A DNA stretch of 64,000 nucleotides from Paratinospora sagittata (taxonomy: Eukaryota; Streptophyta; Magnoliopsida; Ranunculales; Menispermaceae). Both the position numbers and the translations under genes were made by a program. Position 1 is the first letter of the stretch. Every line of letters begins with the position of its first letter. The notes beneath the pieces were generated by a model. That model searched no databases and had not been told where the DNA came from. It saw nothing but the letters and a program-made list of their open reading frames with translations. This document shows, one piece after another, positions 1 through 10,862 of this stretch. The stretch lies in assembly GCA_035771175.1 (NCBI GenBank), contig CM069597.1, positions 13,241,001 to 13,305,000 on the forward strand, in the 5' to 3' direction.

Positions 1-581
1 TCTTTCTCTTCTTCTTTCCTTTCTCTTCTTTTCTTTCTCTTCTTTTTTCCTTTCTCTCCACTCACCTCTTTCTAGCACTTCCTTGATTCCCTCCTTGATT
101 CTCTCCTTGATTTCCTCCTTGATTCTCTCCTTGATTCCCTCCACTCATTCTAGCACTTCCTTGAGGGCATGGGACACTTGTCCACTTTCATGCACCAACC
201 TTCACATGTGTTGGTCTCATACTACCCATACCAACCTCATGTACTTTAACCAATTTCATGCTTCCATGTATTTTAGATGTCCAATCCATTTAATACACAA
301 AATTTTCATTCTCATTTATCCTTTTATTCAATCAATCCTAACTCATATCAATTCATGGTTTAATGGGTCCATGCATAAATAATAACATATGCATTATAAT
401 TTAATTTAACATGACCCATATACAATTTATGATACACATATTTATATACATTATCAAGCATCAACTATATAAACATTAAACAACCATCAAACAAACACCA
501 AACACATCAAGGCAACGCATAGAGTTTGGGCAAAGTGCAATTGGGTTATGGGCTAGATGAAATAATTTTCGGGGCGTCACA
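1..581 (-). mobile_element. Tekay-type gypsy LTR, right-end fragment
   Basis: The right part of an LTR that runs in from outside the window. Its last 60 bases (a 'gggttatgggctagatga' block and a GGGGCGTCACA end) match the end of solo LTR B near 11095-11154, which ends GGGCGCTACA. By comparison with gypsy 1 it lies in minus orientation. Bases 1-165 are CT-rich low-complexity sequence. It is inserted in the 5' LTR of copia element 1; the sequence after it begins ctaag, a candidate target-site duplication whose partner is outside the window. Whether it is a solo LTR or the end of a full element cannot be told. No gene is seen in it. Confidence 0.7.
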
Positions 582-961
582 CTAAGTGAGGTTCAATACG
601 CTCTGTAAGTTGTGCTTTAATATTGATTCTTGGTAAAATAATCAAGTTTCTAAACCGGTAACTAGTATTGTAAAGTAATGGTGTGTCACTTGGAAGGTGC
701 TTGGTTAAGCTCGGTTGGTGAAGTTGATAAATGTGTAAAGGTTTGATCCTCGCCTGTGAAGAGGTATCAATAGTGGAGTTTGTGAAATCCTAACTTGGGA
801 GGTTAGGTAGTGGACGTAGGTGAGGGCCGAACCACTCTAAATCTACTGTGTATTTGATTTATTTCCATTGTATTTTATTTTTTGTCATTGCTTTATTTTG
901 GAAGGTAAAACCTGCAAACTTGTTCAATTCACCCCCTCTTGGACACTTATTTCAGCCAACA
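582..961 (+). repeat. copia 1 5' LTR, 3' part
   Basis: Ends in the CCAACA terminus shared by the copia LTRs here and is followed at once by the PBS. The tail carries the conserved blocks of this LTR family: 'aggttaggtagtgga', 'ccgaaccactctaaatc' and 'caattcaccccctcttgga'. The same blocks occur before 12727, 20658 and 32575, and in reverse after 23306, 26286 and 28761. The 5' part of this LTR lies left of the window. Confidence 0.85.
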
Positions 962-963
962 AG

Positions 964-975
964 TGGTATCAGAGC
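964..975 (+). other. primer-binding site of copia 1
   Basis: TGGTATCAGAGC two bases after the LTR end. It is complementary to the 3' end of plant initiator Met-tRNA, the usual primer for minus-strand cDNA in copia elements. Confidence 0.9.
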
Positions 976-1015
976 AGGTTAACCAATCAAGAGATCTAAC
1001 AATCTTTGATTATCT

Positions 1016-2398
1016 ATGGTAGGAGAAAATTCTAAGGATACTATTCTTGGTGCAGGTCACTCCACAAACAGACCATCATCTTTCAATGAAGAAAACTATC
1101 TTTATTAGAAAACTATGATTAGATTTTATCTCACTTCCCAAGACCTAGATATGTGGGACGTTGTGACAAAAGGTTATCCAAAACCCACCAAAATCGTAGA
1201 TTGTATAGTTGTTCTTAAAGAGTTTGATAAGTGGAATGTCAAAGAAAAAAAAAAGAGTTGCTAAACAACTAGGCCATGAACATTCTGTTCTATAGTTTAT
1301 TTAGTGATGAGTTTAATAGGATTAGTGCTTGTGAAACAACAAAAGAAATCTGGGAAAAACTTGAAGTTACTCATGAAAAAACCTTGCAAGTCAAGAAAGC
1401 CAAGCTTCAAATGCTTATAGAGGTTTATGAGACTTATAGGATGAAAAAAACTGAGACAATTTATGATGCAATAGCTCGTTTTACCAAAAACATCAATGAG
1501 ATGAAAACCTTAGGCAAAGTGTATGATCAGGAAGAGACCCTTAGGAAGTTTCTAAGAGGTTTACTCAAGACATGGGAACCTAAGCCAACCGCCATTGAGG
1601 AAGCCAAAAACCTAGCCAAGTGAACTATGTGGTTTATTGATGGTTCATGAAATGAAGTTCAAAAACAATAAAGTTCAACCCAAAAAAATAGATGACAAAG
1701 GAAAGAAGACCATAGCCTTGAATGTTAACACTGAATCATAAAGTTCATCAAAAGATGAAAACACTGATGAGGACACAACAATGTTATCTAGGAAGTTTAA
1801 TAGGCTCATTAGGAGAAGAGGAAATGAAGGCTTAAACCAAAAGTTCCACAACGGAAAGTGGTTTGGAGCAAAACCTAGTGAACTAATATGTTTTGGTTGT
1901 AAGAAACCTCGTCATATGAGTAGTGAATGTCCTAACAAATATAAGAAGAGTTTCAACTCAACGACGAAGGACAAGAAGGTGCTAAAGGCAACTTAGGATG
2001 ATACAAGCTCAAGCGAAAGTGATTCAGATTCTAAAAATAATAAAGCCATCATTTGTCTTATGGAAAATGTCGAGGTACAATCTGAAACATTTGATGATTA
2101 TGATGATTTATTCAATTCACTTTATTATAGCATTGCTAAGACCAATCTAGATAGAGAAATCAAGAAAAATACCATGCTCAAAAGAAGCTTAAAGGAAGCT
2201 CTTGAAGAGGTTGAATCTCAACAAGAGAATCTTGATGAGTTATCCCTAGATAATGAACAACTAACTAAGTTAGTTAATAGGTTGAAGAGTGAAAATGAAA
2301 CACTCAAAAAGAGTGAAAAATATGTGCTCATTAATGCTAACATACAAGGACCCAAAGCAACATGGGTACCAAAATCAAAAGTGTTTTATGTTGTGTAA
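1016..2398 (+). pseudogene. copia 1 gag (UBN2 capsid, zinc knuckle, coiled-coil tail)
   Basis: Structural polyprotein of a copia retrotransposon, which would form the particle and bind RNA. The start ATG at 1016 is chosen by alignment with copia 2 (12781). Codon 31 (1106-1108) is a stop where the family has Trp. The UBN2-type capsid is clearest at 1276-1623 (ISACETTKEIWEKLEV, then KFLRGLLKTWEP). A CX2CX4HX4C zinc knuckle lies at about 1889-1931 (CFGCKKPRHMSSEC). The tail at 2060-2398 is rich in Glu, Leu and Asn in a heptad-like pattern (about 2190-2320), suggesting a coiled coil. It is split by stops at 1621, 1738 and 1994 and by frameshifts, so it cannot make a full protein. Confidence 0.85.
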
Positions 2399-2760
2399 AT
2401 GGACACAATTGGAGACACTTGGTACCTTGATAGTGGATACTCAAGACATATGACTGGAGACAAGTCAAATTTCTTATGCATGGAAAGGAAGAAAGGAGGG
2501 AACGTGACATTCGAAGACAACAACAAAGGTGAAATCACTGGTATTGGTACTATTGGTAACAATTCTCTTTCCATATGTGATGTTGTTTTTGTCAAAGGCC
2601 TTAAACATAATCTCTTGAGCATAAGTCAATTATGTGACAAGGGTTATGGAATATCTTTTGAAGCAAATAGATGCATTGTTAAGCATTCGAATGACTCAAT
2701 TGCATTCATAGCATCTAGGCATAAGAATGTATATTGAACAAATTTTGATGATATGAGAAA
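2399..2760 (+). pseudogene. copia 1 protease domain
   Basis: Aspartic protease of the pol polyprotein. The active-site triad DSG is at 2429-2437 in WYLDSGYSRHMTG, the usual copia protease context. The gag stop at 2396-2398 comes directly before it. The downstream conserved block LLSISQLCDKGY also fits the family. A stop at 2736 (where copia 2 still reads Cys) ends the frame. The matching domain of copia 2 is at 33110-33480. Confidence 0.85.
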
Positions 2761-2784
2761 ACAAAATGTTTCATTTTTAAGTGT

Positions 2785-3430
2785 TATAACTTGTGATGAT
2801 GCATGAATTTGGCATAGAAAACTAGCACATGTTAGTATGGACAACAAATCTAGGCTAGTTAAGAATGATTTTGCCAAAGGTATTCCTAAGGGTGTACACT
2901 TGAAAGACAAGTCTGCGAACCATGTCAATTGGGCAACATACCAAATCATCATTTAAGAGAAAGAAATATTTATCTACTACTAGAGCTCTTGAATTGATTC
3001 ACATGGAGTCTCTGCCAAAGGTATCTGCTACTTCAGAGTGTTTGGTTGTAAGTGCTTCATTTAAAATGACAAGGACAAACTAGACAAATTCAAACCAAAA
3101 TCAGATATAGGAATCTTCTTAGGATACTCTTCTCATAGTAGAGCTTATAGAGTATTCAACAAGGTAACAAAAGTTGTAGAAGAATCCACCCATGTCAAGT
3201 TCGATGAAAGTGATCCTAGAAAGAACATTAGAAATGAAGTTGAAAAGATTGATATAAATGATGATGATGAAACTCCTAGAGTTTTACAGAACCCTAAAAT
3301 TAATGATGAAACACCATTAGACACGCCTACAAATTCAAGATTGCTTCTCAGTTACTCTAGAGACCAAATCTTATGTGATCCATCTAAAGGTGTGACAACT
3401 AGAACCTCAATTCATGAGGGCCAATAGCTT
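2785..3430 (+). pseudogene. copia 1 integrase remnant, catalytic core deleted
   Basis: The N-terminal zinc-binding segment of integrase is recognisable at about 2800-2960 (IWHRKLAHVSMDN, KGIPKGVHLKDK). It contains a frameshift before the CX2C pair. The frame then reads LELIHME (about 2991-3008) and jumps straight to the post-catalytic segment YFRVFGCKCF (3030-3060) and the IGIFLGYSSHSRAYRVFN block (about 3110-3160). The D,D(35)E core present in copia 2 (33720-34072) is missing, a deletion of several hundred bases. An acidic linker (DINDDDE) leads to RT. Confidence 0.85.
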
Positions 3431-4260
3431 GTAGCTTTTGTGTCTCAAATTGAACTGACCAAGATAGATGATGCATTAAAAGATGAGAACTGGACTCTTG
3501 CTATGCAAAAAGAGCTAGGACATTTTACCAAAAATAAAGTATGGGAATTAGTTCCTAGGTCATCTCATCAAACTGTTATTGGAATAAAATGGGTATTTAC
3601 GAATAAGAAAGATGAACAAGGTGTAATTGTTTGAAACAAAGTTTGATTGGTTGCCCAAGGGTATAACCAAGAAGAGCGCATTGATTATGAAGAAGCATTT
3701 GCCCCCATAGCAAGATTAGAGGCTATTAGAATGCTATTTGTCTACCATTGCTAAAAAAAAAATTTGCTTATACCAAATGGATGTCAAAAGTGACTTTTTA
3801 AATGGCCATATCAATGAAGTGGTATTTGTGGAACAACCTCTAGGTTTCAAGGACTATCATAACCCAGAACATGTACTGAAACTCCACAAAGCTTTGATGG
3901 ATTTAGACAAGTTCCTAGAGCCTGATATGATAGGCTTAGTTCAGTTCTTCTAGATCACAACTTTCATAAGGGCAAGTTGGATCCCACTTTGTTCATTAGA
4001 CACCGAAATTCTAATATGCTGCTAATTCAAAAATATGTGGATGATATCATTTTTGGTGCTTCAAACAAGAATCTGTGCAATGAGTTTTCAAAACTTATGC
4101 AAGATGAGTTAGAAATGAGTATGATGGGAGAGCATACATACTTTCTTGGTTTGCAAATTAAGCAAATGTCACATGACACATTTTTAAGCTAATCAAAGTA
4201 TGCTAAGGAAATGCTCAAAAAGTTCAAGATGAATAATTTGAAAACTATTGATACTCCATG
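3431..4260 (+). pseudogene. copia 1 reverse transcriptase
   Basis: Makes cDNA from the element RNA. The RT begins at about 3440 with DALKDENWTLAMQKEL and the block [37 protein letters not shown] is at about 3658-3735, and MDVKSDFLNGHI near 3780. The catalytic YVDDI is at 4034-4048, and MGEHTYFLGLQIKQ at 4126-4167. Where the family has LYGLRQAPKAWY the copy is badly damaged (about 3895-3950). Stops and frameshifts at 3634, 3954 and 4190 break it. Confidence 0.85.
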
Positions 4261-4299
4261 AAACTTAGCAACAAAGTTAGTTAAAGATGAAAAGGTAAA

Positions 4300-4999
4300 C
4301 CTATAGATCCAAAGTTATACAGAAGCATGATTGGAAGCTTACTTAATGGCCAACAGACCTGACATTATGTTTAGTGTATGTCTCTGTGTAGATTTCATTC
4401 GAGTCCTAGAGAATCCCGCCTTAAATATGTTAAAAGAATTTTTTGATATCTTTATGGAACTATTGATCTTGGACTTTGGTATCCCAAAGGTACATCTTTT
4501 AAACTTAAAAGTTATGTAGGCTATGACTATGTTAGTAGTTTAATTGATAAAAAGAGTACCTTTGAATTTTATCACTTTCTAGGAAATTCTTTGATTTCCT
4601 AGTTTAGTAAAAAACATTCAGTGGCATTATCCACGGCTAAAGCAGAATATGTCGCAACTTGTAGCTGTTGTTCTCAAGTTCTTTCCATGAGGCAACAACT
4701 TCAAGATTATCAAATTCACACAGACTGTGTTGAGATATTCTGTGATAACCTAAGTTCCATCAATATATCCAAAAATCCAATTTTGCACTCAAGAACAAAA
4801 CATATTTAAATAAGACATCAATTCTTGAGAGATCATGTGCAAAATGGAGATGTGAAGCTCATTCACATCGACACTAAATATCAGCTTGCAGACATTTTTA
4901 CGAAAGCCTTATCTAGAGATCAATTTGTTCATATTAGACGAGAATTAGGACTATTTTTTGAATCCAATATTTTATTGCTTGACATTTTGATTGCTTGAT
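4300..4999 (+). pseudogene. copia 1 RNase H and C-terminal pol
   Basis: Removes the RNA strand from the RNA/cDNA hybrid. RNase H blocks include SVALSTAKAEYVA (4618-4656, with the catalytic Glu), a CDN segment (4741-4749, catalytic Asp) and HSRTKHI (about 4789-4809). They are followed by the family's C-terminal block [19 protein letters not shown] (4870-4926). Between 4330 and 4600 the linker (ANRPDIMFSV at 4348-4377) has several frame changes. Stop codons at 4517 and 4807, among others, disable it. Confidence 0.8.
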
Positions 5000-5346
5000 A
5001 TTTTGATGATTGTCTTCCTCTTTCGTGAGAGAGATATCTTCTTACTCTTTTTGCTATTTTGAAAAGGGGGAGCAGATCTAATGACCATATTAGTTAAAGT
5101 AAAGGTTAATAATAATTGGGGGAGAGATATTAGCTGATAGGGAGAGAAATTGGCTAATGAAATCCATAAGTAAAGGGGAACTTAATGACCCTTATTAAAT
5201 TCTTGCTTATTCAATAACTATTGAGTATGATTGTTATGTGCATATATTATCTCATCAGAAGCATGTTGAAGCTTCATGCAGTCATGTATATTAGTTTACT
5301 TCAAGGCCAACAATGATGTGTTTGAAATCATAAAAAAAGGAGAGAT
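5000..5346 (+). other. copia 1 3' untranslated region and polypurine tract
   Basis: No gene is seen. The stretch holds several purine runs (GAAAAGGGGGAG near 5063, TTGGGGGAGAGAT near 5118). The run directly before the 3' LTR, AAAAAAAGGAGAGAT (5332-5346), is the likely polypurine tract that primes plus-strand cDNA. Confidence 0.7.
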
Positions 5347-5969
5347 TGTAAAACGAAGAACTTTCATGACCCATATGAGAGATATTTTGATGATTACAAA
5401 CCACATTCTATACTGTAATTTCAAATCATATTTTGATGATCACAAACTCTATGAAGAAATATTCGCTATGTGCAAAGAAAATTTTATATAGATCTATCAT
5501 GTTAAGATGGAGATCAAGCTGGATAATTCTAAAGCATTGAATGATATTGTAATTGTTTTAGTTTGTCTAGAATATCTTTAGGCTTGTAGAATCTCATCTA
5601 GAATTTGTTTTGCAACTTCATCATACATCTTCAAGTTTTTCGAAATGCATTTTTATATATTTCAATGTACTTGATTCTTGATGAAAATGAATTTGAGTGA
5701 TTTCAAATGAATTCCAAATTCTCTAAATGATTTCTGTTCATTTGATTTGATCGGAAGTGTGCAAAGATCGAGTTCATTCATCAGATTTCAAAATGGGAAA
5801 ATAATTGAATTTTTATAAGTGTCGACCAGGATGCTCATGGCGTTTAGGAAGCTCAAGCAATGGCCAATTCACTTGAAATCAGGCCTACATTGCAAAATGC
5901 TACTAATGTTATAGGACGCTTAAGATTTCTGGGAAATCTTGGAGTGTAGTCCGGTAAGATGCTCCTATT
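5347..5969 (+). repeat. copia 1 3' LTR, 5' part
   Basis: Begins TGTAAAACGAAG directly after the polypurine tract. It carries the family's early block CATGACCCATATGAGAGATA then TTTTGATGATTACAAACC. The same block lies near the start of the next LTR (5983-6030) and of solo LTR D (16525-16570). It is cut at 5970 by the 5' LTR of copia 2; the rest of this LTR must lie right of the window. Confidence 0.8.
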
Positions 5970-6414
5970 TGTTATTACAATAATCTCATGACCCATGAGA
6001 GAAAAGATATTTTGATGATTATAAACCACAATCCTATGTATACATTTCTATGCATGAAGAAGATCAATGAAGAATATCAAAAGAAGAATGATCGTGATTG
6101 TGATCGTGTTGAAGAATGTGTTGATTCAAGCCGTTGATATTAGTCTTAGATGATATAAAATGATTTAGGCTCGTAGAATCTTAGTTATCACACGTTCAGC
6201 AAAATCATTCATCCCATAAGCATTTTCATGAGTTTTTCAAAAATAGTTCATCCTTCGAGAAAATATTTCTGATTGATTTGATTCGAAAGTTTTTTGAATG
6301 GATTTTCAAACTATTTGAATGTTTTTCTAAATAATTGATTTGATCCAAAAATCACAAGTCTTGATTTGATTTGATCAAATTTTGAAAATTGTTAAAATCA
6401 GAAAAATCAAAAGA

Positions 6415-6729
6415 CAGTGTCTTCCAGGACGTTAATGGTCATCCAGGACGCTAATGCATTGGTTAGTCACTTAATATCGAGCCAACACTGCAGGATGTCG
6501 ATGGACCATCAGGACGCTGATGGTTTCTGGTCACTAATACTCTAGTAGCGCCCTTTTCAAACAAACTTGGAATACTGGCAGCTATTCGTCAGGACGCTAA
6601 TGGAACGTTAACGCCCTCTCTGAAGTTCGAGGATCAAGCTCTTCAGGGTGCTGATACGATATTAGCGACCTCTCTGAGCAAGTCCATGAAAATCTAACTT
6701 TTCAAAATAGTTCATTTCAGGACGCTAAT
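6415..6729 (+). promoter_or_regulatory. U3 GGACGCT motif cluster of the copia 2 LTR
   Basis: Recurrent CAGGACGCTAATG-type motifs (6429, 6448, 6507, 6590, 6718 and others) alternate with 'agcgccc' or 'cgccctc' (6547, 6612). They lie in the U3 of the LTR upstream of the TATA box at 12071 once insert A is ignored. The same cluster occupies the same place in copia LTRs D, F, G and the 5' LTR of copia 3. Confidence 0.6.
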
Positions 6730-6944
6730 TGTAACGCCCCATATGTACGAGTCAAACTTATACGTTGACCAATACGTATTGTCAAGCATATTTGTATGCA
6801 TATACGCATGTACATGACCTTAAAATAAAGAAAATACAAGTATTGTAGGGCTATTGGTACCCTAGGAGGCTAGTTGTATCATAAAATGCCCAACACTTAG
6901 TGAAAATTTCATATTTGAGTACAAGAAGCACGCTCCCTAAGGCG

Positions 6945-7075
6945 AGAAGCGCGCTCCTATGGAAAATTTGAGAGTCAAATTTTTAGGAAAGTTCAGAGAA
7001 GCGCTCTCCTTAAGGGAGAAGCGTGGTCCTGAGGCGAGAAGTGTTCTCCCCAAGGGGAGAAGCGTGCTCCTCGGT
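6945..7075 (+). promoter_or_regulatory. GCGCGCTCC motif cluster in U3 of LTR A
   Basis: Six spaced copies of variants of GAAGCGCGCTCCT within about 130 bases (for example 6947, 6971, 6999, 7019, 7037, 7061). They stand out in A+T-rich sequence. The core is a palindrome, and its position near the LTR start places it in U3. Confidence 0.6.
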
Positions 7076-8954
7076 GGGCCTGATAGTTTTTTTTAAAAGT
7101 CGGTGTGGCGGTTTGCATGCATCTTAAACACTTGTCTCGATCATTCTAGCACATTTTGAGCTGGCTAAACTTGGAGAAACCCAGAGCAACAAAGAGAAAG
7201 AGAAGATTTGATCTTGGAGAGCCAAATCCAAAGTGAGAATCATGATTTTTGGGTCAAAAAGTTATAGATTTTTGTTCTTCTCTTCAACTTGTATAACATA
7301 TACGAAATTTGCATGATTTCCATGGCTAGATTGAGAGCTGGGAAAAAGGGGTTTCAGCTGGATAATTGTTAAATCATTGAAAGGAAACCATAGGTAAGTA
7401 GTTCCTTGTGGTTTTGTGGTTAATTTGATATTAAATTTACTGATTTTCCATGGTTGGAAATAGAGTTCCAGACCTTGCAGGGTAAGGGTTTTGGAAATCC
7501 ATTTGAGTATTGAATTGATGTATTTTAGTATGGATTAAAGTATGATTGTGATTAATTGTGGTTTAGCAATGGTAATTACAGAGATTAGAGGAAAGAAATC
7601 GGTGGTTTGATGATGGGATGATGCACACAAGTGAGGTGTTTGTGCTATAACAGTTTAAAAGTTGGAAAATTGGCTAAGTATAGAGTGTGGACTTAGACAA
7701 AGTCCTATAATTGTGAGTATTTCTTATTTTTGGTTTTTATGTGTGGCATTGTAGTATAAACTCTATTTTATGAATTGAATCATATTGGTTATGCATTGTT
7801 GATAAAATGCATCAAAATTTGTTTTAAACATCGAATATGCCTGGGCTTCTTAATGTAAGAAAGGCATGAGATCAATTCCATTGTAAGGGAGAATCTGTAA
7901 GAAGATGATTTATGGATCAGGCCCTTAGGAATGATCGAATTTGATGGTTAGGTGAGTTAAGTTCTCTTTACCAATGCATAACAGGGATATAGACTTTCTC
8001 ATACACTGGATTATGAGTGGATGGTCAGATGAGGCATTTCTCTTTGATGTACATAAAAGGGAAAATGTGCTCATGAACCTGATGGTGAGGATTTACTATT
8101 TATGCATAGTATGATATGTATAGAATGTGACGACCCACACCCCAGACCACCATCCCTCATGGATCGGCGTGCAAAAGTCCCAGGGTAGGACTCCCGACGT
8201 AGGCATCTACGACCACCTCAAATCATCCCATGAGATGATCGGGACCCTACAAGCCTCAACCAGACTCTCATAGAGTCCCCAAAAAAAAATAATTAAACAA
8301 CATCAATCACCTAATAGACTTAACAATTCTAATATCAATGACATGCACATAAATCAAATAAGAATGATCTTCCAAGGCACACATAAACAACAATAATCAT
8401 AATCTCCCAAAATAATCCAAAGTCCAAGGCACATGGCCAATATACATCAAATCCAAGGCCACAAGGCCAATATACAACCATAAACACAAAGTCTCTCACC
8501 ATCTAGATTCAACAAGTGTTATATTAATTACATATGTATCAAAATAATTAAAACCATACACATGTAATTAAGGACATCAAACCATACGTAAGAGTCCTAG
8601 CTTGGCAATAGCTATCTCTCAAGCGTATGCTATGTCCTTTCCCTTGCCCTTGCCCTTATTAGTAGAACTTGAAAAGAGAATGAGAGTATGAGCCAACGGT
8701 GCCCAGTGGATAGTGTTCAGTACTGCCATCAATTATAGATCAACAAAAGTCATATGAATATTCATGCATGAAATAATACCATAAACATGCGAATCACAAA
8801 ACACAGTAAAATAAGCATTCTCAATTCCATGCATTTCAAAACCATTCATTTCCTGTTGTAGAGACCTACACGACCCTCCCTTATTGGGGTACAACTGACG
8901 TATAGATCATTCACTCGTTAGTGACATGATCCTCCCTTAATAGGGGCATTTAAA

Positions 8955-9265
8955 TTTCCACCTCTAGAGAAGTCAGCTTGGCAAACATGCACAAGCCTCT
9001 TAGGAACACCTAGGGAACTTAGCTTGGAACACCAAGCTTCTAGAGTTTCAAAACCATTCAAAATCCATCTCTAGAGAAGCCACCCTCGCAAACATGCACA
9101 AGCCTCCTAAGAACACCTAGGAAACTTAGCTTGGGAACACCTAAAGCCTTGTAGAGCTTCCACATACAAATCTACCTCTAGAGAAGTCAGCTTGGAAAAC
9201 ATGCACAAGCCTCCTAGGAATACCTAGGGAACTTAACTTGGAAACATCCAAAGCCATCTAGAGTA
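8955..9265. repeat. tandem imperfect repeat inside LTR B
   Basis: About three copies of a roughly 110-120 bp unit built on 'ctctagagaagtcagcttgg', 'catgcacaagcctc' and 'acacctagggaacttag' (starting near 8958, 9063 and 9174). It lies in the downstream half of the LTR when read on the minus strand. No coding is evident. Confidence 0.7.
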
Positions 9266-10591
9266 CCAATGCATGTCATTTTAAAACATATTTAAACACA
9301 TGCATTTCCATAATGATATTCATGACTTTCAACATACAAGTATAAGTAAATAGAACGACACAAGTGATAAGCAAGATGAACAACTACTCACAACCAACGC
9401 CACGCAAACAAAGCTATCCACACACGGACTAACACAGATTCCAATGCAAATCAAGATCCTGTAAACCATAGATTCATGCACATATATCAATTACCATGAT
9501 CATCCATGCATAGACACACTAATCATGATCAATTCCTAATTCAATAAAAACATTTGCATCTAATTCCCATCATGAGTTTCCCATCTCATGAATCAACCTC
9601 GACATCCGTGCGAATCCACATATAAGACTAATTTCCAAAAACTAAGACAATCACTTAGTCTAGGTCATTCAATCCTAACACAAGTCCAAAGCATTCAAAA
9701 CCATGCAAGATTGATCATAATCAAGTCAAATTCCTCAATTCAAATCAATACATGGCATATGACCCAATTTGGGAAAAAATCTCTATAATAGGCATAAAGC
9801 CAAATTGCACTAAGTCATACAAAATTAACATAGGTTCAAACAATCTAAACCCATGATTCCACTCCATTTAGGTCCAATTAAACAATCCCCAAGTCAATTT
9901 GATCAATTGACTTGGTTTAGGTCAAAATCCCCAATTTGGGCAAAATCTCCAAAATCAAGCCCTAAGGCGATTTTACACTAGAACTAGGGTTTTCAATGGA
10001 TAAAAATACTAAACACCACCATCAATCAACTAGAATCAGCCATTTATCCAACATAGAGGACATGCAAGCCCAAAGGAAATCCCTACGTTTGATTTCTAGG
10101 GTTTAGGCCTTTACACTTAGATTTACCAATTTCTTGTTAGAAATTGGGGAAAATGGTGTCATTGGGTTCCAAAACCACCAAGGAACCCAAATCTATAGCA
10201 TACACCATGGCCCTAAGGGTTTCCAACAAAACCCTAATCTCTTGCACCACCAAAACGTGGTGAAGTTCATGCAAAATGCATTCCAAGTGTAGATCTAGGT
10301 CTTAGAGGGTTGAATCAACCATAAGCAAGCCAAAAATGGCGAAGATCAGTGAACCCTAGGTTAGGGTCACTTCCAAACCGTGGTCAACACCGTCCCTTAG
10401 GTCAAAACCAAGCTTGTTTACTCATGTACAACGAGAAACTAGGAAGAAAATGGAGAAATATACTCACTTTGGGTGGGATTTGAGCAAGCAATCACCAAGC
10501 CCTAGCTTTCCCCCTTTTCTTCTCCTCTCCTCCTCTTTCTCCTCTTTCCAAGCTAAAAAATGTACTAATGAGCTCAAAATAGGTATACATT

Positions 10592-10862
10592 GCTTAAATA
10601 GTCAATTTTGGGCCCACACAAAAACACTTGCAAGAACTACCAAAAATCAGATTTCTGGGTTTTTTGGACATGGAGCGCACTCCATGCTCAGTGGAGCGCG
10701 CTCCTTTGAGTCCTAAATACGAAAATACCTCATTTTTTGGTTCATGGAGCACGTTCCTCAGGGGTTTTTTCAAAAATTTTGGGTTTTCTCTTCTCATGAA
10801 GCTCGCTCCTCGGTTGTTTTCCAAAAAATTGAGTTTTTTTCACTTCATGGAGCTCGCTCTAT
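10592..10862 (-). promoter_or_regulatory. U3 promoter region of LTR B: TATA plus GGAGCGCGCTCC cluster
   Basis: On the minus strand, GACTATTTAAGC (10592-10603) is a TATA-like box. Upstream of it lie clustered palindrome-like motifs: TGGAGCGCACTCC (10672), TGGAGCGCGCTCC (10692), TGGAGCACGTTCC (10745), GAAGCTCGCTCC (10798) and TGGAGCTCGCTC (10847). Confidence 0.65.

Larger units (their letters stand above)
582..5969 (+). mobile_element. SIRE-type Ty1/copia element 1 (degenerate, partial)
   Basis: A copia retrotransposon with the order 5' LTR end, PBS, gag, protease, integrase remnant, RT, RNase H, polypurine tract and 3' LTR start. The gag with a long coiled-coil tail and the large LTR point to the SIRE (Maximus) lineage. 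Its 5' LTR is cut by a Tekay LTR (1-581) and its 3' LTR by copia element 2 at 5970. Reading frames are broken many times and the integrase core is deleted, so it is a fossil. Protein comparison with copia 2 shows the two belong to one family. Confidence 0.85.
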
